Shown piece after piece: positions 50,778 through 59,699 of a stretch of DNA of 64,000 nt. Within the stretch, counting starts at the first letter, position 1; each line of letters starts with the position of its first letter. The stretch is from the NCBI RefSeq assembly GCF_035946055.1, contig NZ_CP108364.1:992001-1056000 (forward strand). Direction: 5' to 3'. The translations under genes were made by a program, and so were the position numbers. The stretch is from Streptomyces sp. NBC_01341 (GTDB lineage: Bacteria; Actinomycetota; Actinomycetes; Streptomycetales; Streptomycetaceae). The notes under the pieces are model-generated. The model did not search any database, had not been told where the DNA came from, and was given only the letters and a program-made list of their open reading frames with translations.

Positions 50778-52465
50778 ACCACTCCGTCCGCCCGAACCAG
50801 GGTGATGAGCCCCTGCCGTTGTGCTGTCGCCGCGAGCGTACGGTGTCCCGCCTGCTCGGCGGCGAGCAGCTCTTCCTCCGGCAGGGCGCGCTGCCACCAT
50901 TCACCCGATGCGACGTCACGGGCGTCGCGCAGTTCGACCAGGGCGGAGGTCAGTTCCCGGCGGGCCGTGGCGAGCGCCGGGGCACCGGCCGAGGGGTCGG
51001 CGACGGTCCGCTCCGCGCCGAGCCGGGCCTCCTCGGCGGCCGCGAGCGCCTTTTCCACGCGGCCGGCCGCCCTGCGGTTGGTGACGGCGACGGCGGCCGA
51101 CAGTCCGGCCACCACGCCCACCACGGTGTCCAGAACCCGGTCGGCGACGAGCCCTCCGGCCGGGGCGGACCCGCCGAACTCCAGGACGAGCAGGGCCATC
51201 GGCGTCACGGCGACGGAGCCGAGCCAGTAGTTCCGGGTGATCAGGGCCTCGGCGGCGAAGTTGAAGGACAGGACGCACAGGACCAGGACGAGCGGGCTGA
51301 TCCTCGCCAGGGGGATCACGGCCGCGAACACCAGGACGCCGAGGAGGTTGCCGACGGTCCGCTGCAGGCCTCTGCTCCAGGAGAGGGAGAGGTTGGGCTG
51401 GTAGACCGAGGCGGCGGTCACGATCGCCCAGTAGGGGTGCCCGACCCCCAGCGCCCAGGAGGCGTAGCCGGCCAGCGCGCAGCCGACGAGGGTACGGAAG
51501 GCGACCGGCAGGACCGGGGAGCCCGGGGCGAGTGCGCGCCACAGCCTCTGCCGGGCCTCCCGCCGTCCGCGTCGCATCCGCTGCCCGGCACGCTCGGCGT
51601 CGGCGCCGAAGAGCTGCTCGACGGTCCCGGACGCGGCCGGCGGCTCGGGGACGGGACCGCGGCCCCGCGTCGCCTTCGCCCATCGGCGGAGCTCGTCGGG
51701 ACGGGCATCGTCGGCCGGGGGTGCGGCGAGGGCCCGCTCGGCGTGGACCACGAGCCGTTCGAGCGCCTGGCGCACGGGGGTGGGCCGCCCTGCGGCGAGC
51801 AGTGCCTGCCAGGCGCCCTGAACCGCTGCGGCTGCGGCGTGCCGGGTCCGGGTGCCGGGTGCGGCCGCGTACGCGGCCGCGGCGTCGAGCGCGCGGGCGG
51901 TGGCGAGACGCTCGGGTCCCTCCCTGTGCCACAGCGCCGGTCCGGCGGTGACGAGCCAGGCGAAGGCACCGGCGGCCAGCATGAGCGCGAGGTGCCCGGG
52001 TACCCGGCCGGTCTCCTGCGGTGCGAAGAGCGCGGCCGAGGTGACGAAGGCGAAGATCACGTTGCCTGGCGGCCCGATGCGCGTGGCGTCGCAGAAGGTC
52101 TTCTGCACGGCGGCGAGCAGCGCGCCGACGGCGATCAGCACGGCGGTGGAGCTGATGAGTGACCCGGCCACCAGGGAGACCGCGAGGCCGGCGGCCATCC
52201 CGAGTACCACCCGGACGACGGTGTGGGCCCGGCGCGCGTACGGCAGGTGGTGTCCGTAGAGCGCGCAGAGCGATCCGGCCATCGTGTACATGACCAGGTC
52301 GAGACGGCCGAGGGAGTACAGCACCAGATTCGGCACCGCGGAGGCGATGACCACGCTCAGCGCGGGCTTGTACCAGATCTCCGCGGGCCTGTTCAGCCGC
52401 AGGGCCCCGATGACCGGCAGGCTGCGGACGGACGGCTTCCGCGATCGTACGGCTGTATCACTCAT
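50774..52465 (-). CDS. FUSC-family inner-membrane exporter
   Basis: This 563-residue membrane protein has two hydrophobic blocks of several helices (about 35-185 and 325-470) separated by a hydrophilic domain. This is the layout of FUSC/aromatic-acid exporters (AaeB/YccC-like). The second block has AGYASWALGVGHPYWAIVTA and the typical SLSWSRGLQRTVGNLLGVLV. It probably exports aromatic acids or related toxic compounds. Its promoter carries a perfect inverted repeat 14 bases upstream of the ATG, and the MarR gene follows with a 4-base overlap. Confidence 0.88.
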   Translation of the reverse strand: MSDTAVRSRKPSVRSLPVIGALRLNRPAEIWYKPALSVVIASAVPNLVLYSLGRLDLVMYTMAGSLCALYGHHLPYARRAHTVVRVVLGMAAGLAVSLVAGSLISSTAVLIAVGALLAAVQKTFCDATRIGPPGNVIFAFVTSAALFAPQETGRVPGHLALMLAAGAFAWLVTAGPALWHREGPERLATARALDAAAAYAAAPGTRTRHAAAAAVQGAWQALLAAGRPTPVRQALERLVVHAERALAAPPADDARPDELRRWAKATRGRGPVPEPPAASGTVEQLFGADAERAGQRMRRGRREARQRLWRALAPGSPVLPVAFRTLVGCALAGYASWALGVGHPYWAIVTAASVYQPNLSLSWSRGLQRTVGNLLGVLVFAAVIPLARISPLVLVLCVLSFNFAAEALITRNYWLGSVAVTPMALLVLEFGGSAPAGGLVADRVLDTVVGVVAGLSAAVAVTNRRAAGRVEKALAAAEEARLGAERTVADPSAGAPALATARRELTSALVELRDARDVASGEWWQRALPEEELLAAEQAGHRTLAATAQRQGLITLVRADGVV

Positions 52466-52478
52466 CTATTTAATTTAG

Positions 52479-52493
52479 CAGGTGTTACACCTG
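52479..52493. promoter_or_regulatory. MarR operator: perfect 7-1-7 inverted repeat
   Basis: CAGGTGT-T-ACACCTG is a perfect inverted repeat, flanked by TTTA on one side and TAAA on the other, 14 bases upstream of the FUSC start. It is most likely the binding site of the co-transcribed MarR protein. Confidence 0.75.
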
Positions 52494-52617
52494 TAAAAGA
52501 TATGGCTGCGCGAGGCCGCCGACCCCATCCGTCGGGACGGGTTCGCTTCGGACGGCCCGCGGGACGCGCGCGGAGAATCCAGTGGCGGCACGCCCGCGTC
52601 CCGTCGGGCCGGGCCGG

Positions 52618-53478
52618 TCAGCCGAAGCCGCGGGCGTCCTGCTTGAGTGCGGTGTCCACGGTCAGGGCCGTCGCCACGACGAGACTGAGCAGCGGCTCGG
52701 AGAGCTGGTAGTGGATCTGCAGGACGTAGTTGTCGGCCGTCGTGAACATCGTCTTCGCCAGGCCCTCCCACGTCTTGGTGATCCGGGCGATCTCGGCGTC
52801 GTTGTGGTCGACGATGGCGAAGTTCCAGGCGCGCCAGTTCTCGGCCTTGATCGCCCCGACCTTGCGGCCGTCGGCCATGATGGCGAAGTTGATCTTACCG
52901 ATGGCGTTCTGCTGGACGATCTCGCCGACGGGCTGCCCGTCGGGGCGCTGCACCAGGACCCGGGACTTGATGAACTTCGCCGGGCGCGTGAGGAGCAACT
53001 GCGGCTGCCCGTGGGCATCGCGGATCTCCAGGCGGTGCGTGAGGTACTGGTCGATGCTGGAGACGAACCTGAGCACCTTGCGCAGGGCGCTCTGGCCCAC
53101 CTGGACGACGGAACCGACCGTGTTGCCCTGCTGGTCGAAGACGCGGTACTCGTTGGTGACCTCGATCAGCTTGGCCTTCTGGTTCACGACCAGGACCTGC
53201 TGATCGAACAGCGAGCCGCCGGGCGCCGCCTGCTGCGATGCACCTTGCTGCGGGGCGTACTGCTGCTGGGCCTGCTGGGCCTGCTGGGGTGCGAACTGCT
53301 GGGCCGGGGCCTGCTGCTGCGGCACCGCGGCCTGAGTCGCGGCGGGCGCCGGGGCGGCCTGCCCCTCGGCCGGGTGCGTGTGCTCGGTCCACCGGGAGCC
53401 GTCCCAGTAGCGCAGCAACTGGGGTGCGCCATGAGGATCCGGATGCCAGCCCGCAGGTACGTTCGATTGCGTCGTCAC
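52618..53478 (-). CDS. DUF2510 + LURP-one/scramblase-like domain protein
   Basis: This 286-residue protein starts with a DUF2510 motif (about 8-36; PAGWHPDPHGAPQLLRYWDG, SRWTEHTHP). A Gln/Ala/Pro-rich linker (about 40-90) follows, then a domain like phospholipid-scramblase / LURP-one proteins (about 92-280). That domain has FDQQVLVVNQKAKLIEVTNE, YRVFDQQGNTVGSVVQVG, FAIMADGRKVGAIKAENWR and NYVLQIHYQLSEPLLSLVVA. Its role at the membrane is inferred from the family. The GTG at 53478 was chosen because the DUF2510 motif begins ten residues later. Confidence 0.85.
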   Translation of the reverse strand: MTTQSNVPAGWHPDPHGAPQLLRYWDGSRWTEHTHPAEGQAAPAPAATQAAVPQQQAPAQQFAPQQAQQAQQQYAPQQGASQQAAPGGSLFDQQVLVVNQKAKLIEVTNEYRVFDQQGNTVGSVVQVGQSALRKVLRFVSSIDQYLTHRLEIRDAHGQPQLLLTRPAKFIKSRVLVQRPDGQPVGEIVQQNAIGKINFAIMADGRKVGAIKAENWRAWNFAIVDHNDAEIARITKTWEGLAKTMFTTADNYVLQIHYQLSEPLLSLVVATALTVDTALKQDARGFG

Positions 53479-53539
53479 CGGGGCACAGTATCCTGCCAAG
53501 CTGTGGGCCGGAGTCTTTGAAGATTCACACACCATTACG

Positions 53540-53971
53540 ATGGCGGCGATGACCAGAGCGAGTGGGTGGGCGGACCGGTGGCGGGGCACGAACAGCCCGC
53601 CCGTCGCCGTGGGCTGGGTACTCGCGCTCCTGGCCGTGCTCCTCTGCTGCTCCACCTCCGCGACGGCGGCGCCCCGCGCCGAGGCCCCTTCGGCGACCGC
53701 GGTCCGGGCCTTCACCCCGGTGCAGGCGGCCGTCGTGTCGGTCGTCGTGGCCGATGCCCCCGGTGAGCGGGGGATCGGGAGTTCCTGTCACGGCGCCACG
53801 GACCATTCGACGGCGGTCGTGCTGCCCGGGCATCCCGCCCCCGTCGCTCCGCCCTGCCCCTCGGCAGCACCCGGGGCCGGCCCGTTCTCCGGCACCGGGA
53901 CGATCCGGGGCCCCTCCCACGACGGCACGGGCGCCGTCGATCGTCTGCGTCTGCAGATCCAGCGGATCTAG
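53540..53971 (+). CDS. Hypothetical membrane/secreted protein upstream of DUF3105
   Basis: This 143-residue protein has one hydrophobic segment (about 23-44, VAVGWVLALLAVLLCCSTSATA) and then a low-complexity Ala/Pro/Gly/Ser part with two cysteines and a few histidines (SSCHGATDHST). A start four residues further in (ATG 53549) is possible; neither has a good ribosome site. The segment ends with basic residues. It precedes the DUF3105/DUF305 pair by about 105 bases. The function is unknown. Confidence 0.5.
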   Translation: MAAMTRASGWADRWRGTNSPPVAVGWVLALLAVLLCCSTSATAAPRAEAPSATAVRAFTPVQAAVVSVVVADAPGERGIGSSCHGATDHSTAVVLPGHPAPVAPPCPSAAPGAGPFSGTGTIRGPSHDGTGAVDRLRLQIQRI

Positions 53972-54076
53972 AGCCCGGACCCGCCGCCTCCGTCGCCCAC
54001 GCGCCGGGGCGTCCCTCCGCACGCCCTGTATCCCCGCGGGCGCACGCCCGCGATCCGCTGAACCCGAGGACCTGAC

Positions 54077-54727
54077 ATGGCTTCCGCCAAGAACCAGAAC
54101 AGCCCTGCCGCCGCGCGCCGGGCCAAGCTCGACGAGGCCCGCCGCAAGGAGCGGGCCCGCGAGCGCCGCAGCCGCGTCATCACCATCACCGCCGCGGTCG
54201 TCGTGGTCGCCGGCCTCGTCGCAGGGGGCGGTTACCTGATGTCCGAGGCCGACGAGCAGGACAAGGCCGAGACGCAGGCCAAGACCTCACCGGTCACCGG
54301 CGAACGCTCCTGGGACAAGCTGACCCAGAACCACGTGCAGAAGCCCGTCGACTACCCGATGAACCCGCCCGTCGGCGGTGACCACAACCCGGTCTGGATG
54401 AACTGCGACGCCGACGTCTACACGGAGGCGATACCGAAGGAGAACGCCGTCCACTCCTTGGAGCACGGCGCCGTCTGGGTCACCTACAACGACAAGGCGC
54501 AGGACGCCGACGTCAAGGCCCTGGCCGAGCGGGTCGCCAAGACGCCGTACTCCCTCATGAGCCCCGTGACCGACCAGAAGGACCCCCTGATCCTCAGCGC
54601 CTGGGGCAAGCAGGTCACGGTCAAGAGCGCCACGGACGCACGGGTCGCCCAGTTCTTCACCAAGTACGTCCAGGGCGCGCAGACCCCGGAGCCGGGCGCC
54701 GCCTGCTCCGGCGGGGTGGCCAAGTGA
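54077..54727 (+). CDS. DUF3105 membrane-anchored protein
   Basis: This 216-residue protein has a highly basic, charged start (about 8-35, RRAKLDEARRKERARERRSR) and a transmembrane helix (about 36-54). The extracytoplasmic DUF3105 domain shows HVQKPVDYPMNPPVGGDHNPVWMNC, SLEHGAVWVTYND and LSAWGKQVTV. Conserved His/Met/Cys residues suggest metal binding, but this is not proven. It overlaps the DUF305 gene by 4 bases (GTGA). The ATG follows GAGGA. Confidence 0.85.
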   Translation: MASAKNQNSPAAARRAKLDEARRKERARERRSRVITITAAVVVVAGLVAGGGYLMSEADEQDKAETQAKTSPVTGERSWDKLTQNHVQKPVDYPMNPPVGGDHNPVWMNCDADVYTEAIPKENAVHSLEHGAVWVTYNDKAQDADVKALAERVAKTPYSLMSPVTDQKDPLILSAWGKQVTVKSATDARVAQFFTKYVQGAQTPEPGAACSGGVAK

Positions 54728-55380
54728 CCTCGGCGGCGCGCGCTCCCCGTTCACTGGTGTGGGCGGGGGCCGTGGTGTTCGTGGTGGCCGTTGGACTGGT
54801 GCTGCTGATGGTCGTACGGCCCTCCGCGGCCTCGCCCTCCGGTGCCGGGACCACCCGAGTATCCGCCGGTGCGCCCGCGGAGAGTTCGGCCGACGTGGGG
54901 TTCGCGCGGGACATGTCGGTGCACCACCAGCAGGCGGTGGAGATGGCGTTCATCGTCCGGGACCGCACCGACGACGAGGACGTGAGGCGCCTCGCCTACG
55001 ACATCATCAACACGCAGGCCAACCAGCGGGGCATGATGCTGGGCTGGCTGGATGCCTGGGACATGCCCAAGAGCTCGGAGGGTCCGCCCATGGAGTGGAT
55101 GGGCCACCCCGCCACCGCGACGGACGGGGCCCTCATGCCGGGCATGGCGACCGATGCCCAGCTCGACCGGCTGCGGGCGGCGGAGGGCAGGGCGGCCGAG
55201 GTGCTGTTCCTGCACCTGATGACCGTCCACCACCGCGCGGGCGCCGACATGGCCCGCGCCGCGGCAGCTTCGGCGTCCACGGACGAGATCAGGGAACTGG
55301 CCGCCGGTATGGCCCGTGCCCAGGAGTCGGAGATCGCGCTCATGGCGGACATGCTCGAGGCCCGGGGCGCGAACCCCTGA
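54724..55380 (+). CDS. DUF305 membrane-anchored four-helix protein
   Basis: This 218-residue protein has an N-terminal anchor (about 8-32, SLVWAGAVVFVVAVGLVLLMV) and a DUF305 domain. The family pattern is FARDMSVHHQQAVEMAFIV, NTQANQRGMMLGWL, LMTVHHRAGADMARAAAAS and AQESEIALMADML. The paired His and Met residues (HHQ, HHRAG) resemble those of copper-binding DUF305 proteins in other bacteria. It is translationally coupled to the DUF3105 gene and may form an extracytoplasmic metal-handling pair with it. Confidence 0.87.
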   Translation: MTSAARAPRSLVWAGAVVFVVAVGLVLLMVVRPSAASPSGAGTTRVSAGAPAESSADVGFARDMSVHHQQAVEMAFIVRDRTDDEDVRRLAYDIINTQANQRGMMLGWLDAWDMPKSSEGPPMEWMGHPATATDGALMPGMATDAQLDRLRAAEGRAAEVLFLHLMTVHHRAGADMARAAAASASTDEIRELAAGMARAQESEIALMADMLEARGANP

Positions 55381-55429
55381 GCCGCGGCGGCACGGGACCG
55401 GGCGGGGACGGTGGCGTCAGTCACCGGGT

Positions 55430-55464
55430 CCGCCCGGTCTCCGGCCACCGCCCGGTCTCCGGCC
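55430..55464. repeat. Two 17-bp direct repeats
   Basis: CCGCCCGGTCTCCGGCC occurs at 55430-55446 and 55448-55464 (period 18), in the 241-base gap between the DUF305 gene and the phytase gene. Confidence 0.6.
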
Positions 55465-55621
55465 CCGTCCGGAGGCGGGGCGGACCTCTCCGCACTCCGC
55501 ACCACCGCGAATTCACCTGCCGCCCGCGCCGTTCTCATGAACGCGACACCCGGAGACCGCCGCCTCGCCCGACACTTCCTGACGAGTCATGGACATGTCC
55601 CTCTCACGACAGGAAGCATCC

Positions 55622-56926
55622 GTGCGGATACAGCGCTCCTCCCGCCTGGCGGCCACCGCTCTCCTCGGTACGGCACTCATCACCCTCGTCCCGCTGTCCC
55701 CCGCACACGCGCGGTCCCTGCCGGCCGTCGGCGCGAAGGCGGAAACGGCCGCACTGTACGACGACGAGCAGGGCGGCAACGCCAACGCGGACGACCCCGC
55801 GATCTGGCGCGACGACGCCAACCCCGGGCGCAGCCTGGTCATCGCCACCGCCAAGGAGGGCGGCCTGCGCGTCTACGGTCTGGACGCCTCCCTGGTGCAG
55901 TCCGTCCCGGCTCCGCGGCCCCCGGCGAAGGAGAACGCACCCGGCCGGTTCAACAACGTCGACCTCGTCACGGGGCTGCGTACCCCGTCGGGCCGCGCTG
56001 ACGTCGCCGTGGTGAGCGACCGGGGCAACGACCGCCTGCGCGTCTACCGCATCGACCCCTCCCGGCCCGGAGGGCCGCTGAAGGACGTGACCGATCCGGC
56101 CGCGGCCCCCGTCTTCTCGGCGGACCAGGACGAGATCGACGAGCAGCGGACCGCATACGGCCTGGCCACCTGGCAGGACCGGGCGAGCGGGCGTTCGTAC
56201 GCCCTGGTGAGCAGGCGCAACAGCACCGATCTGGCGCTGCTGGAGCTGAGGCCGACCGCTGCGGGCACGGTGGGCTACCGCCCGGTGCGGACCCTGTCGC
56301 TCCCCTCCGCCTTCCGGCTCCCCGACGGCACCTCGTGGACGCCGTGCGGCGAGCCCGGCGAACTGCCGCAGGTCGAGGGCATGGTCGTCGACCCGGACAA
56401 CGGCACGCTCTACGCCGGTCAGGAGGACGTCGGGATCTGGCGCCTGCCGGCCGCGCTGAACGGCCGCCCGGTCCTGATGGACAAGGTCCGGGAGTACGGC
56501 GTCCCCGGCACCTACGACCCGGTGACCGAGGAGTGCACCGCCGGGACCGACCCCGGATTCGGCGGCAGGCACCTCGCGGCGGACGTGGAGGGCCTGACCC
56601 TGTTCCGGGAGCCCGGCGGCGACGGCCACCTGATGGCGTCCGGTCAGGGCGACGACAGTTTCGCCCTGTACGACCGGAAGATCTCCGGGCGCAACGCGTA
56701 CGAGGGCGGCTTCCGGATCACCGCCGTGTCGGCCGACCTGGACGGCAGTGAGGAGTGCGACGGGGCTGCCGCGCTCGCCGAGCCGCTGGGCTCGCGCTAC
56801 CCGCACGGCCTGCTGGTGGTCCAGGACGGCCACGAGACCTCCGCGGCGGGCGGCGAGGGGGGCCGCGAGGCGACCGGCTTCAAGTTCGTCGACCTGGGGA
56901 CGCTGGCGGACGCGACGGGGAGGTGA
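55622..56926 (+). CDS. Secreted beta-propeller phytase
   Basis: From the GTG at 55622 (AGGAAG just upstream) the product is 434 residues. A signal peptide (RSSRLAATALLGTALITLVPLSPAHA) leads into a six-bladed beta-propeller phytase, which hydrolyses phytate with Ca2+. Family motifs are ANADDPAIWRDDANPGRSLVI, KEGGLRVYGLDAS, NNVDLVTGL, DEQRTAYGLATWQD, QVEGMVVDPDNGTLYAGQED and DVEGLTLFREPG, ending in HGLLVVQDGHE. An in-frame ATG lies 11 codons upstream but lacks a good ribosome site. Confidence 0.9.
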   Translation: MRIQRSSRLAATALLGTALITLVPLSPAHARSLPAVGAKAETAALYDDEQGGNANADDPAIWRDDANPGRSLVIATAKEGGLRVYGLDASLVQSVPAPRPPAKENAPGRFNNVDLVTGLRTPSGRADVAVVSDRGNDRLRVYRIDPSRPGGPLKDVTDPAAAPVFSADQDEIDEQRTAYGLATWQDRASGRSYALVSRRNSTDLALLELRPTAAGTVGYRPVRTLSLPSAFRLPDGTSWTPCGEPGELPQVEGMVVDPDNGTLYAGQEDVGIWRLPAALNGRPVLMDKVREYGVPGTYDPVTEECTAGTDPGFGGRHLAADVEGLTLFREPGGDGHLMASGQGDDSFALYDRKISGRNAYEGGFRITAVSADLDGSEECDGAAALAEPLGSRYPHGLLVVQDGHETSAAGGEGGREATGFKFVDLGTLADATGR

Positions 56927-56980
56927 CGGCCCGTACCGCGGCCCCCGCGGGCAGGGGCATCACATAGGCTCGTCGACGAT

Positions 56981-58237
56981 ATGAAGAGCTACCTCACACC
57001 CCTGGGGTCCAAGGCCGACAAGGACACCGTGCGCCGGCACAACCTGAGCCTCGTGCTGCGCGCCGTACGGGACGAGGGCGAGGCCGGCGAGGCCACCAGG
57101 GCGGGAGTCTCGGCCCGGGTCGGACTCACTCGCGCCGCCGTGTCGTCCCTGGTCGAGCAGTTGCTCGACAGCGGGTTCGTCACGGAGTCGGGCAAGACGT
57201 TCAGCGGGCAGGCGGGCAGGCCGGGCACGGCGCTGAAGGTGGCGCGCACCGGGCCCGCCGGGCTCGGCGTGGAGATCAACATCGACTACGTCTCTGTGTG
57301 CGTCGTGGATCTCGCCGGCACCGGCCGGGTCCGGCAGACCGAGCACCTGGACAACCGCGGGGCTCCGCCCGGCGAGGTGCTGGCCAGGGCCGCACGGATC
57401 GCCGCCCGCACGCTGGATTCGGCGCGGGAGCAGGACCTGTACCCGGTCGGCGCGGCTCTCGCGCTGCCCGGACTCGTGTCGGGCGGCTCCGTGCGGCAGG
57501 CTCCGAACCTGGGCTGGAACGAGGTCGCCGCGGAGGTCCTGTTCGCCGAGGCACTCGCCGCCCTGCGGCCCGGGTCCGGGCCGCTGCCGGTGCGCTCGGA
57601 GAACGAGGCGAACCTGGCGGCGCTGGCCGAGCTGTGGTTCGGCGGGCTCGACCAGGTCCGCAGTTTCCTGTACCTCACGGGTGAGATCGGCGTCGGCGGC
57701 GCCCTGGTGATCGACGGCGAACTGCTGCGCGGTGCGCACGGCTTCGCCGGGGAGATCGGACATGTGGTGGTGGATCCGGCCGGTCCGGAGTGCCGGTGCG
57801 GTTCGCGCGGCTGCCTTGAGCAGTACGCCGGCCAGTCGGCCCTGTTGCGGTCGGCCGGCATCGACGAGGCGGGCGGCGGTGCCGCCGGTGTGAGGGAACT
57901 GGAAGGGCGCGCGCGGGCCGGCGATCCGCGGGCGCTCGCCGCCGTGGCCGACGCGGGACGGATGCTGGGACAGGTGCTGTCCGGGGCGGTGAACCTCTTC
58001 GACCCGGACGCGGTGGTGCTGGGCGGGATATACCGCTGCCTGATGCCGTGGCTGTCGCCGCCCGCCGCGGAGGAGCTGACGGGCCGTGTGGTGTCCGGCC
58101 TCTGGTCGCGCGACGGCGGCCGGCTGCGCGCGTCGTCCGTCGCGGGCGACGCGGCGCGGGGCGCGGCGGCGCTGGTGGTGCAGGACGTGCTGGCCGACCC
58201 GGTGGCGTACGCCCCGCCGACGGGGACCGACGCCTGA
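56981..58237 (+). CDS. ROK-family transcriptional repressor, probable xylose regulator
   Basis: This 418-residue ROK protein has an N-terminal winged HTH (about 15-80; NLSLVLRAVRDEGEAGEATR, VGLTRAAVSSLVEQLLDSGF). The sugar-kinase-like ROK domain contains YVSVCVVDLAGTG, YLTGEIGVGGALVI and the zinc motif CRCGSRGCLEQYAG. It resembles XylR repressors. It converges with the xylose isomerase gene, 70 bases away and separated by a hairpin. Control of the divergent xylA/xylB promoters is inferred from context. Confidence 0.87.
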   Translation: MKSYLTPLGSKADKDTVRRHNLSLVLRAVRDEGEAGEATRAGVSARVGLTRAAVSSLVEQLLDSGFVTESGKTFSGQAGRPGTALKVARTGPAGLGVEINIDYVSVCVVDLAGTGRVRQTEHLDNRGAPPGEVLARAARIAARTLDSAREQDLYPVGAALALPGLVSGGSVRQAPNLGWNEVAAEVLFAEALAALRPGSGPLPVRSENEANLAALAELWFGGLDQVRSFLYLTGEIGVGGALVIDGELLRGAHGFAGEIGHVVVDPAGPECRCGSRGCLEQYAGQSALLRSAGIDEAGGGAAGVRELEGRARAGDPRALAAVADAGRMLGQVLSGAVNLFDPDAVVLGGIYRCLMPWLSPPAAEELTGRVVSGLWSRDGGRLRASSVAGDAARGAAALVVQDVLADPVAYAPPTGTDA

Positions 58238-58255
58238 CGGGCTCCGCGTGCCTCG

Positions 58256-58298
58256 CTCCCGGGGTGTCCGGCGGTGGGACCGTCGGACAGCCCGGGAG
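58256..58298. terminator. Bidirectional hairpin between ROK gene and xylA
   Basis: CTCCCGGG-g-TGTCCG (58256-58270) pairs with CGGACA-g-CCCGGGAG (58284-58298), leaving one G-G mismatch. The loop contains a further CGGT/ACCG mini-stem. It separates two convergent genes. Confidence 0.72.
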
Positions 58299-58307
58299 GC
58301 GGGTGGT

Positions 58308-59477
58308 TCAGCGGAGGCCGAGGAGGTGTTCCATGGCGAGTTGGTCGAGGGCTTCGAAGGCCATGGTGCGTTCGGCGACGGTGGTGGCGTCGAAGTCTTC
58401 GTAGGCGGTGCGGTCGGCGAGGAGGGCTTTGAGGCCGTCGTCGGCGGTGGGGCGGGCGAGTTCGTGCAGGCGGGAGGCGGTGAGGGCTTCCTGGACGGCG
58501 GGGTCGGCGCGGAAGGCGGTGGCGCGTTCCTTGAGGATGAGGTAGTTGCGCATGCAGTTCTTCGCGGATTCCCAGACGCCGTCGATGCCGTCGGTGCGTA
58601 CGGGCTTGAAGTCGAAGTGGCGGGGGCCGGCGTAGTCGGAGGTTTCCAGGAGGTCGACGAGCCAGAAGGCCTGGCGCAGGTCGCCGGCGCCGAAGCGGAA
58701 GTCCTGGTCGTACTTGATGCCGGACTGTCCGTTGAGGTCGATGTGGAAGAGCTTGCCGGCCCACAGGGCCTGGGCGATGCCGTGGGGGAAGTTGAGTCCG
58801 GCCATCTGCTCGTGTCCGGTCTCGGGGTTCACGCCGACCATCTCGGGCCGTTCGAGGCGTTCGATGAAGGCGAGGGCGTGGCCGATGGTGGGCAGGAGGA
58901 TGTCGCCGCGGGGCTCGTTGGGCTTGGGCTCGATGGCGAAGCGCAGGTCGTAGCCCTGTTCGGTGACGTAGTCGCCCAGGAGGTCGAAGGCTTCCTTCAT
59001 GCGGTCCAGGGCGACGCGGATGTCCTTGGCGGCGCCGGACTCGGCGCCCTCGCGTCCGCCCCAGGCGACGTAGGTGGTGGCGCCGAGTTCGACGGCGAGG
59101 TCGATGTTGCGGATGACCTTGCGCAGGGCGAAGCGGCGGACGTCGCGGTCGTTGGAGGTGAAGCCGCCGTCCTTGAACACCGGGTGGGTGAACAGGTTGG
59201 TGGTGGCCATCGGGACCTTCAGCCCGGTGCGGTCCAGGGCGTCCTTGAACCGGCCGATCAGGCGGGCCCGCTCGCTCTCGGTGGACCCGAAGGGGATCAG
59301 GTCGTCGTCGTGGAAGGTGACTCCGTGCGCACCGAGCTCGGCCAGCCGCTCCACCGACTCGACCGGGTCCAGTGCGGGACGGGTCGGCTCACCGAACGGG
59401 TCGTTGCCACGCCAGCCCACGGTCCAGAGACCGAAGGTGAACCTGTCCGCAGGAGTGGGAGTGAAGCGTTCCGTCAT
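58308..59477 (-). CDS. xylA: Xylose isomerase
   Basis: This 389-residue metal-dependent aldose-ketose isomerase interconverts xylose and xylulose (and glucose and fructose). Catalytic landmarks are [13 protein letters not shown] (catalytic His), [21 protein letters not shown] (metal-bridging Glu and catalytic Lys), [12 protein letters not shown] and [10 protein letters not shown] with [10 protein letters not shown]. The length and sequence match the class I Streptomyces enzyme. It diverges from xylulokinase with a 222-base shared promoter region. Confidence 0.97.
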   Translation of the reverse strand: MTERFTPTPADRFTFGLWTVGWRGNDPFGEPTRPALDPVESVERLAELGAHGVTFHDDDLIPFGSTESERARLIGRFKDALDRTGLKVPMATTNLFTHPVFKDGGFTSNDRDVRRFALRKVIRNIDLAVELGATTYVAWGGREGAESGAAKDIRVALDRMKEAFDLLGDYVTEQGYDLRFAIEPKPNEPRGDILLPTIGHALAFIERLERPEMVGVNPETGHEQMAGLNFPHGIAQALWAGKLFHIDLNGQSGIKYDQDFRFGAGDLRQAFWLVDLLETSDYAGPRHFDFKPVRTDGIDGVWESAKNCMRNYLILKERATAFRADPAVQEALTASRLHELARPTADDGLKALLADRTAYEDFDATTVAERTMAFEALDQLAMEHLLGLR

Positions 59478-59699
59478 CGTCTGTCCGCCTTCGTCTGACT
59501 GCGGTCCGGGACCGTCGCCTTCACCCGGGCCTATTTGTTCACTGACATGATTAATTATGCACGCGGCACGGGATGGACGTAACCCCCCGGACGACGAAAC
59601 GAGTGACGCCCCTGTTCGGCGCGACGTCGATCACGTAATTTGTTTGTCGCACTCCCAAAATCGTCACCACCGGAAGAACCGCACGAGAAGAGGTAGGCC
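59478..59699. promoter_or_regulatory. Divergent xylA-xylB promoter region
   Basis: This 222-base region holds AT-rich patches at about 59530-59560 and 59630-59665, one facing each gene. The half-site ATTTGTT occurs in both (59533-59539 and 59638-59644) and resembles the TTTGTTT half of known XylR operators. Neither copy has a clean second arm, so operator assignment is tentative. Confidence 0.5.

Noticed and set aside
50118..51230. Plus-strand open frame through the MarR and FUSC genes
   Set aside because: It continues antisense through two well-supported genes without any domain, and the start has no ribosome site at correct spacing.
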